From the NCBI GenBank assembly GCA_902527105.1, contig CABZNT010000007.1, forward strand, positions 1-64,000: DNA of 64,000 nucleotides, read 5' to 3'. The translations under genes were made by a program, and so were the position numbers. Positions 10,742 to 21,044 of this stretch are shown piece after piece (the stretch's first letter is position 1; every line of letters begins with the position of its first letter). The notes beneath the pieces are model-generated. The model was given only the letters and a program-made list of their open reading frames with translations, was not told the origin of the DNA and searched no databases. The DNA comes from an uncultured Prochlorococcus sp. (GTDB lineage: Bacteria > Cyanobacteriota > Cyanobacteriia > PCC-6307 > Cyanobiaceae).

Positions 10742-11320
10742 ATGAGTATAAAAGCAATCGAATGTCCTGATGGAGTATGTCACAGTCATCATGGTGGCCA
10801 TGCTGTTCCAAGGCAAGCTATGCAGAAAAATCTAGAAAAGCATGGGAAAGACTGGTGCGAGAAATTAGCAGAGAGAATTTATGAAATGTCAGTTGATACT
10901 TATTCACAGACAGTCATGCCCAGTCTCCACTCGGCAGGTTGGCAAAGAAGACATTTAGATTGGGAATTTAAGCTGGCAGAAAATGATTCTGAACCTGATG
11001 AAGCACTTGTTGAAGGAATTATTAATGCCACAGAAAGCTTTCTAAGAAGTAGTGAGGTGCATAGATTATTTATTCAGGAATTAGTTCAAGGCACATTTGA
11101 GGAGGCAAATGATAAAAAAATAATTTCTAAAGCAATAAAATCTATCATTGAAGAGGAAATTGTTAGTTCACTAAGAGAAAAGAAAGAAACACTTTTAAAG
11201 AAAATATCCGCAAAATTAATATCAGAAGAAAAAGTTAGCGAGGAACTTGCAATAAATTCAGCTAAAGAGGGTTTTGAGGAAGTTGAAAGGCTACTTGCAA
11301 ATCACAGCGAGGCAGTTTAA
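10742..11320 (+). CDS. conserved hypothetical protein with N-terminal CPDGVCHSHHGGH motif
   Basis: 192 aa ORF with its own upstream intergenic region; no family recognised. Confidence 0.75.
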   Translation: MSIKAIECPDGVCHSHHGGHAVPRQAMQKNLEKHGKDWCEKLAERIYEMSVDTYSQTVMPSLHSAGWQRRHLDWEFKLAENDSEPDEALVEGIINATESFLRSSEVHRLFIQELVQGTFEEANDKKIISKAIKSIIEEEIVSSLREKKETLLKKISAKLISEEKVSEELAINSAKEGFEEVERLLANHSEAV

Positions 11321-11474
11321 GCCTATTTCTTTATATTTTCTTTATAATTTGCCCAAAATTTGGCTCAAATATAAATTAAAAATTAAATTATTGTTTGGAA
11401 GTACAAAGTTGTAACTTATTAGACAATACATAAGCTTTGTTTTGTGTTTATCTATATACAACTTTAAAGTTTCA

Positions 11475-11699
11475 ATGGACAATTTCATTAGAAAAAGAAT
11501 AGACATTGCAACCTGTTGGGCTACCAACAGAATTTCAGCAATGGATACTCTAGAAAGATATGAGGATAGTTATGCAATCGCAGAAGAGTTTAGAGAGTGG
11601 ATATTACATATTGGAGAAAAGAACGAAAATTTAAAAGATTCTGTTCTAAATTTCCCAACGGAATTAAAAAAATTATTAGACCAAAAAGTCAACGATTAA
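11475..11699 (+). CDS. small conserved hypothetical protein
   Basis: ORF track begins at 11442 (TTG); ATG at 11475 (MDNFIRKRIDIATCWATNRISAMDTLERYEDSY..) is the more plausible start. Confidence 0.6.
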   Translation: MDNFIRKRIDIATCWATNRISAMDTLERYEDSYAIAEEFREWILHIGEKNENLKDSVLNFPTELKKLLDQKVND

Positions 11700-11777
11700 A
11701 TAATAAATCGATCGAGTGAAATCCGCCCTACATTATTTGGGTTTGTTTATTAATATTAGTAGTGATATCAAAAATAA

Positions 11778-13154
11778 ATGGAAAATAAAGAAAATACTTC
11801 AAACGTAGAAAACGTTGTAATTATAGGTTCTGGGCCTGCAGGTTATACGGCTGCAATATATGCAGCAAGAGCAAATCTCCAACCTTTGCTCGTAACAGGA
11901 TTTAGTTCTGGTGGAATTCCTGGTGGACAATTAATGACTACAACATTTGTTGAAAATTATCCAGGCTTCCCAGATGGTGTACTAGGTCCTGAGTTGATGG
12001 ATCTAATGAAGGCTCAAGCAGAAAGATGGGGTACTAATTTATACGAAAGTGATGTTGTCTCAATAAATACTGATTCACATCCTTTTGAATTAAAAACTTT
12101 AGAAGGGACCATAAAATCTAACTCAATTATTATTGCTACTGGAGCAAGTGCAAATAGATTAGGCGTTATAAATGAAGATAAATTCTGGAGTAAAGGAATA
12201 AGTGCTTGTGCAATTTGTGATGGAGCAACTCCACAATTTAGAGATGAGGAATTAGCTGTTATTGGAGGAGGCGACTCTGCATGTGAAGAAGCAGCATACC
12301 TCACAAAATATGGCAGCAAAGTTCATTTGATTGTTAGATCAGAAAAATTACGGGCTAGCGCAGCAATGGTTGACAGAGTAAAAGCTAATCCAAAGATAGA
12401 AATTCATTGGAACACAAAAGTTGATAAAGCTGATGGTTCCGAATGGCTTGAGAGAATAGAAACTATTCACTCTCAAGAAGGAAAAGGGGAAATCAATATA
12501 AAAGGTCTTTTTTACGCGATAGGGCACACACCAAATACGAAATTCTTGGGCAACAAAATCGATTTAGACAATAAAGGATATATTGCTTGTAAATCAGGAA
12601 GACCAGAAACATCAATAGAAGGCATCTTCGCAGCAGGCGATGTAGTTGATTCTGAGTGGAGACAAGGAGTTACTGCTGCGGGCACTGGATGTATGGCAGC
12701 ATTAGCTACCGAAAGGTGGCTAGCCGAGAAAAACTTAGCAAAAACTATAGCCAGAGAAACACCAGAACCAGAAAAAAAACTTAATTCATCAGATTTTAAT
12801 GAAGAAGAAGTTAATGAAGATACTTTCGATTCAAATTCTGAATGGCAAAAAGGCAGTTATGCATTAAGGAAACTTTATCACGAGAGTAAAAAACCTATCT
12901 TAGTTATTTTTAGTTCCCCAAGCTGTGGCCCATGTCATGTTTTGAAACCTCAGTTAAAAAGAGTAATTAGAGAACTTGATGGAGCAGTGCTTGGCGTTGA
13001 AATAGATATTGATAAAGATCAAGATATTGCAAAACAAGCTGGTATTAATGGCACACCAACTGTTCAACTTTTTAAGGAAAAATTATTAAAAAAACAATGG
13101 CAAGGTGTTAAACAAAGAAGTGAGTTTAAAGAAGCGATAAAAAGTATTATCTAA
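11778..13154 (+). CDS. NADPH-thioredoxin reductase with C-terminal thioredoxin domain (NTRC type)
   Basis: VIIGSGPAGYTAAIYAARA, CAICDGA active site, GIFAAGDV; C-terminal thioredoxin with SSPSCGPCHVLKP. Confidence 0.95.
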   Translation: MENKENTSNVENVVIIGSGPAGYTAAIYAARANLQPLLVTGFSSGGIPGGQLMTTTFVENYPGFPDGVLGPELMDLMKAQAERWGTNLYESDVVSINTDSHPFELKTLEGTIKSNSIIIATGASANRLGVINEDKFWSKGISACAICDGATPQFRDEELAVIGGGDSACEEAAYLTKYGSKVHLIVRSEKLRASAAMVDRVKANPKIEIHWNTKVDKADGSEWLERIETIHSQEGKGEINIKGLFYAIGHTPNTKFLGNKIDLDNKGYIACKSGRPETSIEGIFAAGDVVDSEWRQGVTAAGTGCMAALATERWLAEKNLAKTIARETPEPEKKLNSSDFNEEEVNEDTFDSNSEWQKGSYALRKLYHESKKPILVIFSSPSCGPCHVLKPQLKRVIRELDGAVLGVEIDIDKDQDIAKQAGINGTPTVQLFKEKLLKKQWQGVKQRSEFKEAIKSII

Positions 13155-13163
13155 AGTAATTGT

Positions 13164-13430
13164 TTATTTATTATTTCTTTTAGGATTATTTTTATTTGTG
13201 GTAGGTTTAGAACCACCAGCATTTCTCTCTCTATAAGTTATCCTTCCTCTAGAAAGATCATAAGGACTTATCTCAACTAACACTTTGTCTCCAGCTAGTA
13301 ATTTAATTCTAAATTTAGTCAATTTACCTGCAGCTCTACATAAACATTGATGACCTTCAGGTTGTTCTAAGGTAACCAAATAAAATCCATTCCCCTGCTC
13401 TTTTTCTATTACACCTGAAGTTTCAATCAT
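13164..13430 (-). CDS. infA: translation initiation factor IF-1
   Basis: 88 aa OB fold with AAGKLTKFRIKLLAGDKVLVEISPYDLSRGRITYRER. Confidence 0.92.
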   Translation of the reverse strand: MIETSGVIEKEQGNGFYLVTLEQPEGHQCLCRAAGKLTKFRIKLLAGDKVLVEISPYDLSRGRITYRERNAGGSKPTTNKNNPKRNNK

Positions 13431-13522
13431 TTAATAATCTTTTACTAAGTTAATATTATCAGAAAAAGATTGGCCAAAATTGATTTAAGAAAAATTACAT
13501 ACGTAAAAATATGAAATTCAAT

Positions 13523-13741
13523 TCAAATTAAAAATTTAATTTCATTAATTATTTGAAGTTGACCATAGTAAAAATTTGCTTTCGCAATTTTTTCAGAATC
13601 TTCTAATTGATCAAAAAAAACAAACCCAAGGGTTTCCCATAACGAAGATCCGCAAACATTATTCAATTCATTTTTTGCTTCTTTTGCAAAATTATCTAGT
13701 TTACGTTCAAGATTTTTAGATTTAGAAACAGACATAATCAA
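13523..13741 (-). CDS. small hypothetical protein
   Basis: 72 aa ORF with good intergenic context. Confidence 0.55.
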   Translation of the reverse strand: MIMSVSKSKNLERKLDNFAKEAKNELNNVCGSSLWETLGFVFFDQLEDSEKIAKANFYYGQLQIINEIKFLI

Positions 13742-13789
13742 TAATAATTATATAGTACAAATATACTATAAATGTCTAAGATTGCAATA

Positions 13790-14752
13790 TTAGAAAGGTA
13801 ATCTCTTTTTTTCCTCAATATTTAGATCTGCTTCCATTTCCCTTAATCTTTTAAGTATTTGTTGGTAGTATTCCTTTATATAACTCTCTAGTGAGGTCAT
13901 ATCTTCTTTTTTAAGTTCCAAGATTTCGTAAGTTTTGCTCATGTCAGCATCTAATGATTCACCACTACTAGTTACTTCAGCGAAAGCCAACCTTTCAGCA
14001 ACATTTAAAGAGTCTTGAAAAAAGGAAACTACTTTTTGAGTCACACTAATTAGGAAGGGAGAAACTCTAAAAATTTTCGCCTTTTTTTCACTAAATTTTT
14101 CACATAAAGATATAACTTCGTTTGAATCCCATGCTTTGGGACCAACCAATGGCAATGATGTTCTATGAGTTTTTGGATTATTAACGGCTGCGACAATAAC
14201 TTTTGCCATGTCTTGAGTATTCATGTATGCGATTTTAGTTGGAGTTCCACTCATCCATACTGCTTGACTATCTAAAATTGGGATGGCAAATTGACCTATA
14301 ACTCCTTGCATAAAAGCTGCACATTTGAAAATTGTATATTCTAGATCAGATTTCTCAAGAAGTTTTTCAGTACAATATTTAATGTCCATTAATGGAACAT
14401 TTCTAAATTTTTCTGTTAAAAGAATTGAAAGGAATATTACTCTTTTTACATTTAAAGATTCGCAAGCATTGAACAAGTTAACTTTTCCATCCCAATCTAT
14501 TTCATAAATACTTTTAGGATCATCTGGTTTACTGGTAGCAGCATCAATAACAACTTCAATATCTTGCAATGCATATTCAATATCAGAGGAATTCAATAAG
14601 TTTCCTTTTGTCAATTCACAACCCCACTCTTGAAGAAAGGAAGCTTTTCTTGGGTTCCTTACAAAGCATCTAACTTCATGTCCATCCTCTATAGCTTGCT
14701 TAGCTATTTGCCTCCCAAGTGTACCTGTTGCTCCTACTAAAAGAATCTTCAT
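13790..14752 (-). CDS. NmrA-like atypical SDR, Ycf39-like
   Basis: MKILLVGATGTLGRQIAKQAIEDGHEVRCFVRNPRKASFLQEWGCELTKGNL. Confidence 0.85.
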   Translation of the reverse strand: MKILLVGATGTLGRQIAKQAIEDGHEVRCFVRNPRKASFLQEWGCELTKGNLLNSSDIEYALQDIEVVIDAATSKPDDPKSIYEIDWDGKVNLFNACESLNVKRVIFLSILLTEKFRNVPLMDIKYCTEKLLEKSDLEYTIFKCAAFMQGVIGQFAIPILDSQAVWMSGTPTKIAYMNTQDMAKVIVAAVNNPKTHRTSLPLVGPKAWDSNEVISLCEKFSEKKAKIFRVSPFLISVTQKVVSFFQDSLNVAERLAFAEVTSSGESLDADMSKTYEILELKKEDMTSLESYIKEYYQQILKRLREMEADLNIEEKKRLPF

Positions 14753-14810
14753 ATTTTAAGATTTACTAAACCTGTAGACAATAACTCAATTTGAGATGTG
14801 TTCGTGAGAA

Positions 14811-14909
14811 TCAATCTCCCTGAAACTTTAATAATAATGCTCCACCAACCAATCCTATTGGTATAAGTATCCAAAAAACTGCAGCGATACTAAAAATTTC
14901 TTTTGCCAT
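14811..14909 (-). CDS. petM: cytochrome b6f complex subunit VII
   Basis: Absent from ORF track; reverse-strand ATG at 14909-14907 gives [32 protein letters not shown] (32 aa). Confidence 0.93.
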
Positions 14910-15001
14910 AGTAAAATTAAATGATTACTATAATTTACATTTAATATACATTTATTTGTTAAAAAAGCAGATAATGCAAATATCTTGAAAATTTTGAATA
15001 T

Positions 15002-15946
15002 ATGAATAAAAATTTTGAAGAAGAAAATATTAATCTTCCTAATTTCTGGGATTGGAATGGTTTTAAAGTTTGTTGGAGTGTTTCAGGCGAAGATAATGAA
15101 ATTCCAATTATCTTTCTTCACGGATTTGGTGCCAGTCGAAAACATTGGAGGAATAATATAAAATATTTCACAAATAGGAATTGTGCCTCATATTCTTTAG
15201 ATTTAATAGGATTTGGAGATTCAGATCAACCTGGGATAAGACAAATTGGAAAATTAAATAATAAGATTTGGTGTAATCAAGTAAAAGATTTTATATCGCA
15301 GGTAATAAGACCAAAGAACTCTGAGAAAGTAATTCTCATTGGCAATTCACTCGGATCATTGGTGGCCTTAACATGTGCTGTCTCATTTCATGATCAGATT
15401 GCAACAGTTATTGCATCACCTCTGCCAGATCAAATCCAAGAAAATAAAAAATCAAAAACAAAAAAACCACTATTAAAAAAATTTCAAGATGGATTAATAA
15501 CAATATTTTTTATATTTTTCCCTTTAGAGATTATTTTATTTTTAATAACGAAATTAGGTGTTATAAAATTAGGATTAAATTCTGCCTATTTCAAAAAAGA
15601 CAATATTGATGGCGAACTAATTGATTTGGTGACAAAACCAGTTTTAAGGAGAACTTCAGCTAGATCATTAAGAGCGATGTGTATTGGCATGTGTTCAAGA
15701 GATGAAAAATTTCAAGCTTCTTACCTTTTGAGAAAACTTAGCGCCTCGAAAAAAGTTCCTTTTTTATTGATATGGGGAGAAAAAGATAATTTCATACCTT
15801 TGTTTGTTGGTAAAAAGATTGCAAATTTCCATAGATGGGTAAAATTAAAAATAGTATCCAATTCAGGGCATTGTATCCATGATGAAGACCCTTCAGTATT
15901 CAATAGAATCTCTTATGAATGGATTAGAGATTTAAAAACCTTTTAA
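15002..15946 (+). CDS. alpha/beta fold hydrolase
   Basis: IIFLHGFGASRKHWRNN, LIGNSLGSLVAL, LLIWGEKDNFIPL, SGHCIHDEDP. Confidence 0.85.
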   Translation: MNKNFEEENINLPNFWDWNGFKVCWSVSGEDNEIPIIFLHGFGASRKHWRNNIKYFTNRNCASYSLDLIGFGDSDQPGIRQIGKLNNKIWCNQVKDFISQVIRPKNSEKVILIGNSLGSLVALTCAVSFHDQIATVIASPLPDQIQENKKSKTKKPLLKKFQDGLITIFFIFFPLEIILFLITKLGVIKLGLNSAYFKKDNIDGELIDLVTKPVLRRTSARSLRAMCIGMCSRDEKFQASYLLRKLSASKKVPFLLIWGEKDNFIPLFVGKKIANFHRWVKLKIVSNSGHCIHDEDPSVFNRISYEWIRDLKTF

Positions 15947-15949
15947 AAT

Positions 15950-16474
15950 ATGAAACATACATTATCAGTTCTTGTAGAAGATGAATCTGGAGCCTTGAGT
16001 AGAATCTCAGGTCTCTTTGCTAGAAGGGGATTCAACATAGACAGCCTTGCCGTAGGCCCTGCAGAATCTAAAGGGATTTCAAGGCTAACAATGGTAGTAG
16101 AAGGTGATGATGAAACTCTTCAACAAATGACTAAGCAGCTTAATAAGTTATTTAATGTTCTAGGAGTTGTAGATTTTACTAATCTCGCAGCTGTTGAGAG
16201 GGAATTGATGTTGCTAAAAGTTTCATCGAAAGAAGATACCAGGAGTAATATCCTTGATATAGTTCAGATTTTCCGTGCAAAAGTTGTTGATGTATCAGAT
16301 ATGGCTTTAACTCTGGAGGTTGTTGGAGATCCTGGGAAGTTAGTTGCTCTAGAGAAATTACTCGAGCCATATGGCATCCTTGAGATAGCGAGGACTGGCA
16401 AGGTAGCTCTAAAACGCTCTTCAGGAGTTAATACAGAAATGTTGAAAATAAACAAATATTCTCTAGAAATCTAA
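15950..16474 (+). CDS. ilvH: acetolactate synthase small subunit
   Basis: [39 protein letters not shown]. Confidence 0.97.
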   Translation: MKHTLSVLVEDESGALSRISGLFARRGFNIDSLAVGPAESKGISRLTMVVEGDDETLQQMTKQLNKLFNVLGVVDFTNLAAVERELMLLKVSSKEDTRSNILDIVQIFRAKVVDVSDMALTLEVVGDPGKLVALEKLLEPYGILEIARTGKVALKRSSGVNTEMLKINKYSLEI

Positions 16475-17082
16475 TTAATTATTCGGACTCCCCTGATGTA
16501 GTCTTCTTTATTAATTTTTTTGAGTACATCTAATCCTTTTATAATCTTGCCAAAAATTGAATATCTTCCATCTAATTCTGGAATCTTAGTAGTAACAAAG
16601 AAAAATTCAGTTGATGAAGACTTATTTTTACCGCTCTTAACCATAGCTATTGAACCATTCTCAAAAGTATTAACTAAATTTTCAGTTTCATTAGGATTAT
16701 GTATTTGATAGTTATATCTTGGTTTACTTTCTTCTTTGAATTTTATTTCTAAAGGTATTGTGGGAATTGTCTTATTCAGGTTTTGATTTCGTTCAAAGTA
16801 AAGTTTATTTTTTGGATTAACACCCCCATGTATAAATTTTATTTGGGGATAAGTTATTATTTTATAAAATTTTTGATCTACGTAAATATCATTTTCTATA
16901 TTTTCCAGAAAGTTTGATACTGTTACTGGGTTATCTTTACCAAATAATTCAACGGCAAAATTACCTTTTGTAGTTTTAAAATAGACTACTTTATTACTAT
17001 TTGTACAACTAAATTTAAGTTTTTGGCAGTAATAATTTGAATCAATCTTATTTTTATAACCACAAGCTTGAGCTAAAAACAA
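16471..17082 (-). CDS. cyclophilin-type peptidyl-prolyl cis-trans isomerase; N-terminus probably extends to about 17127
   Basis: [52 protein letters not shown]; see start-codon finding. Confidence 0.85.
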   Translation of the reverse strand: MFLAQACGYKNKIDSNYYCQKLKFSCTNSNKVVYFKTTKGNFAVELFGKDNPVTVSNFLENIENDIYVDQKFYKIITYPQIKFIHGGVNPKNKLYFERNQNLNKTIPTIPLEIKFKEESKPRYNYQIHNPNETENLVNTFENGSIAMVKSGKNKSSSTEFFFVTTKIPELDGRYSIFGKIIKGLDVLKKINKEDYIRGVRIIN

Positions 17083-17123
17083 AACCTGTATAAAAGATAA
17101 TGTTTTGAAAAGATATTTTTTTT

Positions 17124-17681
17124 TTATTTTAGACCCTCCAAGTTAACATCTAAAAATTTAGCTAGACGAGCTCCTTCTTCTTCAACTTGAAGAAGTGGTT
17201 TAAGTTCACCTGCTCCGCTTAAAGGGAGAGGTTTTTTTCTACCTTTTAATACTAAAGCAATTCTTCTTCTAGGATTAAATCCCTCACTTATATCCAACTT
17301 AACAGATTTAATCTCATCGAAATTTAATTTAACTTCAATATCTTTAAATAATCCTTTTCTTTTTATTTCCACAGATTTTGATGATTTATCAAAATAGTTA
17401 CTTCCTGAACCAAAGTTTATGTAAACCAAATACCACAAATAAAGATTCAATAAATTGGCTATTACGCCGTATGCTCCCATTATTATTCCTTGAGGAATAA
17501 ACAATAAAGTTGAAGGATTTCCTAAAGGCAATAAATCTTTACCTGTGTAACTAGATAAAGAGGCCAAGAGAAAACCAATACCTCCTATTGTTAGCATTCC
17601 TCCAATAATATAATTTGAAATTTTTCTAGATCCACCAATTTTTTGTTCGATTTTATCGAAAGACGTGAGGTCTGAATTCAT
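17124..17681 (-). CDS. ycf4: photosystem I assembly protein Ycf4
   Basis: GSRKISNYIIGGMLTIGGIGFLLASLSSYTGKDLLP, PQGIIMGAYGVIA. Confidence 0.95.
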   Translation of the reverse strand: MNSDLTSFDKIEQKIGGSRKISNYIIGGMLTIGGIGFLLASLSSYTGKDLLPLGNPSTLLFIPQGIIMGAYGVIANLLNLYLWYLVYINFGSGSNYFDKSSKSVEIKRKGLFKDIEVKLNFDEIKSVKLDISEGFNPRRRIALVLKGRKKPLPLSGAGELKPLLQVEEEGARLAKFLDVNLEGLK

Positions 17682-17864
17682 TTTTATCCTTTTTTAGAGC
17701 CTAATTCAGATAATTTAACAAACTAAGGGAGTATTCTTACCTAATTTTTAATAAAAAAGTCAGGAAAGCTTTACAAGGCATTTCAGATATACAAATATTT
17801 CCCCACATTACTCTCAATCTTTGTTACAGTCACTGCGTATCCCGAAGCTAAAAAACGATTTCTC

Positions 17865-18941
17865 ATGACGATCGCAGTTGGTAGCGCCCCACAAAGAGGA
17901 TGGTTCGATGTCCTCGATGATTGGTTGAAGCGCGACCGCTTTGTATTTATTGGTTGGTCTGGACTACTTTTACTTCCTTGTGCATATCTTGCTATAGGTG
18001 GTTGGTTTGTCGGAACAACATTTGTTACCTCTTGGTACACACACGGAGTTGCAAGCTCATACCTTGAAGGTTGTAACTTTTTAACAGCAGCTGTAAGTAC
18101 CCCTGGTGATGCCATGGGACACAGTCTTCTTTTTTTATGGGGTCCTGAAGCCCAAGGTAGTTTCGTAAGATGGCTACAACTTGGTGGTCTTTGGAACTTC
18201 GTTGCATTACATGGAGTATTTGGCCTAATAGGTTTTATGCTTCGTCAGTTTGAAATTGCTGGCCTTGTTGGAATTAGACCATACAATGCACTAGCTTTCT
18301 CAGCAGTAATAGCAGTATTTACAAGTATTTTCCTCATTTATCCTTTAGGACAGCATAGTTGGTTCTTCGCACCTTCATTCGGTGTTGCAGCAATCTTCCG
18401 TTATATTCTGTTCATTCAAGGTTTTCACAATATTACTTTAAACCCATTCCACATGATGGGAGTTGCTGGAATTCTTGGTGGTGCTTTACTTTGCGCTATT
18501 CATGGAGCCACAGTACAAAATACTTTGTATGAAGACACAAGTATCTATACAGATGGTAAAGTTCAAAGTTCAACATTTAGAGCTTTTGATCCAACTCAAG
18601 AAGAAGAAACTTATTCAATGATCACAGCGAATAGATTCTGGAGTCAAATCTTCGGTATTGCTTTCTCAAACAAGCGTTTCTTACATTTCTTGATGCTTTT
18701 TGTACCTGTTATGGGTATGTGGACATCTTCAATCGGTATTGTTGGATTAGCACTAAACTTAAGAGCTTATGATTTCGTAAGCCAAGAAATCCGTGCAGCA
18801 GAAGATCCAGAATTTGAAACTTTCTATACAAAAAATATACTTTTGAACGAAGGTATGCGAGCATGGATGTCTTCTGTGGATCAGCCACACGAAAACTTTG
18901 TATTCCCTGAGGAGGTTCTTCCACGTGGAAACGCCCTTTAA
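17865..18941 (+). CDS. psbD: photosystem II D2 protein
   Basis: [54 protein letters not shown]. Confidence 0.99.
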   Translation: MTIAVGSAPQRGWFDVLDDWLKRDRFVFIGWSGLLLLPCAYLAIGGWFVGTTFVTSWYTHGVASSYLEGCNFLTAAVSTPGDAMGHSLLFLWGPEAQGSFVRWLQLGGLWNFVALHGVFGLIGFMLRQFEIAGLVGIRPYNALAFSAVIAVFTSIFLIYPLGQHSWFFAPSFGVAAIFRYILFIQGFHNITLNPFHMMGVAGILGGALLCAIHGATVQNTLYEDTSIYTDGKVQSSTFRAFDPTQEEETYSMITANRFWSQIFGIAFSNKRFLHFLMLFVPVMGMWTSSIGIVGLALNLRAYDFVSQEIRAAEDPEFETFYTKNILLNEGMRAWMSSVDQPHENFVFPEEVLPRGNAL

Positions 18942-20307
18942 TAATTTATTAAGAGCTCCAAACCAAAGTATTGAGGAAACTGGTTATGCCTGGTATGTAG
19001 GCAACGCTAGATTAATCAATTTATCTGGACGTTTATTAGGAGCTCACATTGCTCACTCTGGACTAATTGTCTTTTGGGCGGGAGCAATGATGCTCTTTGA
19101 GGTTAATCATTTTACTTTTGATAAACCAATGTGGGAGCAAGGTTTAATCTGTATGCCACACGTTGCAATGTTTGGTTATGGAATAGGCCCTGGTGGTGAA
19201 GTTACAGATATCATGCCTTTCTTCCAGGCAGGCGTGGTTCATTTAATAGCTTCCGCTGTTCTTGGTTTTGGTGGTATTTACCATTCATTAGCAGGTCCAG
19301 AAAAACTTGAAGAAGATTTTCCATTTTTCTCTACTGATTGGAGAGATAAAAATCAAATGACAAATATCCTTGGATATCATTTGATTGTCTTAGGTGTAGG
19401 TGCATTAGCATGGTCAGTTAACTGGTGTTTTATTGGCGGTGCATATGACACTTGGGCACCTGGTGGTGGTGAAGTCAGACTTGTAAACCCAACCTTAGAC
19501 CCAAGAGTTATTCTTGGTTATCTATTTAGATCTCCATGGGGAGGAGCTGGTTCAATAATCGGTGTCAACTCCATTGAAGATATTGTTGGTGGACATGTTT
19601 ACGTGGGTATTACTGCAATTATTGGAGGAATATTCCATATCTTTACCAAACCTTTTGGATGGGCAAGAAGAGCTTTTATCTGGAATGGTGAAGGACTATT
19701 AAGTTACGCTCTTGGTGGAATTTGTGTAGCAAGTTTTATTGCTTCAACTTTCATTTGGTTTAACAACACTGCTTACCCTTCAGAGTTTTATGGCCCAACA
19801 AATGCTGAAGCTTCACAAGCTCAAAGCTTTACTTTCCTAGTGAGAGATCAAAGAATTGGAGCTAACGTAGGTTCAACAATGGGACCAACAGGTCTAGGTA
19901 AGTATCTCATGAGATCTCCTACTGGTGAAATTATATTTGGTGGTGAAACAATGAGATTTTGGGATTTCAGAGGGCCATGGTTAGAGCCTTTAAGAGGACC
20001 TAATGGATTGAGCCTTGAGAAAATCCAAAATGATATTCAGCCTTGGCAAGTAAGAAGAGCAGCTGAATATATGACTCATGCTCCAAACGCTTCTATCAAC
20101 TCTGTTGGTGGAATCATTACAGAGCCTAATGCTGTTAACTTCGTTAACTTAAGACAATGGTTAGCTGCAGCTCAATTCTTCCTAGGATGGTTTACATTCA
20201 TTGGTCATCTTTGGCATGCTGGACGTGCTAGAGCAGCCGCTGCTGGTTTCGAAAAAGGAATCGACAGAAAGAGTGAACCAGCTCTAGAAATGCCTGATTT
20301 AGATTAA
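18925..20307 (+). CDS. psbC: photosystem II CP43 protein
   Basis: ORF track begins at 18898; conserved GTG start at 18925 ([15 protein letters not shown]..) overlaps psbD by 17 nt with GAGGAGGT upstream. Confidence 0.97.
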   Translation: METPFNNLLRAPNQSIEETGYAWYVGNARLINLSGRLLGAHIAHSGLIVFWAGAMMLFEVNHFTFDKPMWEQGLICMPHVAMFGYGIGPGGEVTDIMPFFQAGVVHLIASAVLGFGGIYHSLAGPEKLEEDFPFFSTDWRDKNQMTNILGYHLIVLGVGALAWSVNWCFIGGAYDTWAPGGGEVRLVNPTLDPRVILGYLFRSPWGGAGSIIGVNSIEDIVGGHVYVGITAIIGGIFHIFTKPFGWARRAFIWNGEGLLSYALGGICVASFIASTFIWFNNTAYPSEFYGPTNAEASQAQSFTFLVRDQRIGANVGSTMGPTGLGKYLMRSPTGEIIFGGETMRFWDFRGPWLEPLRGPNGLSLEKIQNDIQPWQVRRAAEYMTHAPNASINSVGGIITEPNAVNFVNLRQWLAAAQFFLGWFTFIGHLWHAGRARAAAAGFEKGIDRKSEPALEMPDLD

Positions 20308-20321
20308 TTTCTAACTCAACT

Positions 20322-20356
20322 AAAAAAGCCCTATCTTTGGATAGGGTTTTTTTTTG
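20322..20356 (+). terminator. Rho-independent terminator downstream of psbDC
   Basis: CCCTATC-TTTG-GATAGGG (7-bp perfect stem) followed by a long T run. Confidence 0.9.
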
Positions 20357-20366
20357 CTCGATTTTA

Positions 20367-20978
20367 TTACCTACATAAATTTTCTCTAAGCCATGGCAAA
20401 CTTAATCCCATTACATTACTGAAGCAACCTTCTATTTTTTCTATATATTTACCCCCTATACCTTCTAAGGCAAATCCCCCGGCGCAATATAAAGGTTCAT
20501 TTGTATCTACGTAACTCTTAATTTCCCAATCTTCCAAATTAGAAAAATAAACTCTTGAACTTACTGTCTTTTTTATTATTTCTGTGATTTTAAAAATTTT
20601 GGAAGTTGAATCAAAATTCCCAATTATTAGAGTATGACCAGTATGTAAAAATCCAAACTCTCCAGACATTTTTTTCCATCTATTAAATGCTTCCTCTTTA
20701 TTAGATGGTTTTCCATAAGCTTCTCCTTTAAATTCAAAAATTGAATCGCACCCAAGTATTTCCAAAGGACCATAATTAAATTCTTCGGGCAATGATATGT
20801 TTTGAATATTTCCAGATATATTATTAGCCTTTTGAAAAGATAATTCCAAAGCTAAATTAAATATATTCTTTTCTTGAATAGTAGTTTCATCAAAGTCACT
20901 TGATATTTGGATAAATTCGATTTGACAATTTTCTAGTAATTTCTTTCTAGATTGAGAAGCAGAGGCTAGAATTAACAC
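20367..20978 (-). CDS. maf: Maf family nucleotide pyrophosphatase
   Basis: [45 protein letters not shown]. Confidence 0.93.
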   Translation of the reverse strand: MLILASASQSRKKLLENCQIEFIQISSDFDETTIQEKNIFNLALELSFQKANNISGNIQNISLPEEFNYGPLEILGCDSIFEFKGEAYGKPSNKEEAFNRWKKMSGEFGFLHTGHTLIIGNFDSTSKIFKITEIIKKTVSSRVYFSNLEDWEIKSYVDTNEPLYCAGGFALEGIGGKYIEKIEGCFSNVMGLSLPWLRENLCR

Positions 20979-21044
20979 AAATTTTTTACCAAATTATAAT
21001 TCAATTTAATAATTAATAAATTTTAAAATTAATATAAATTACTA

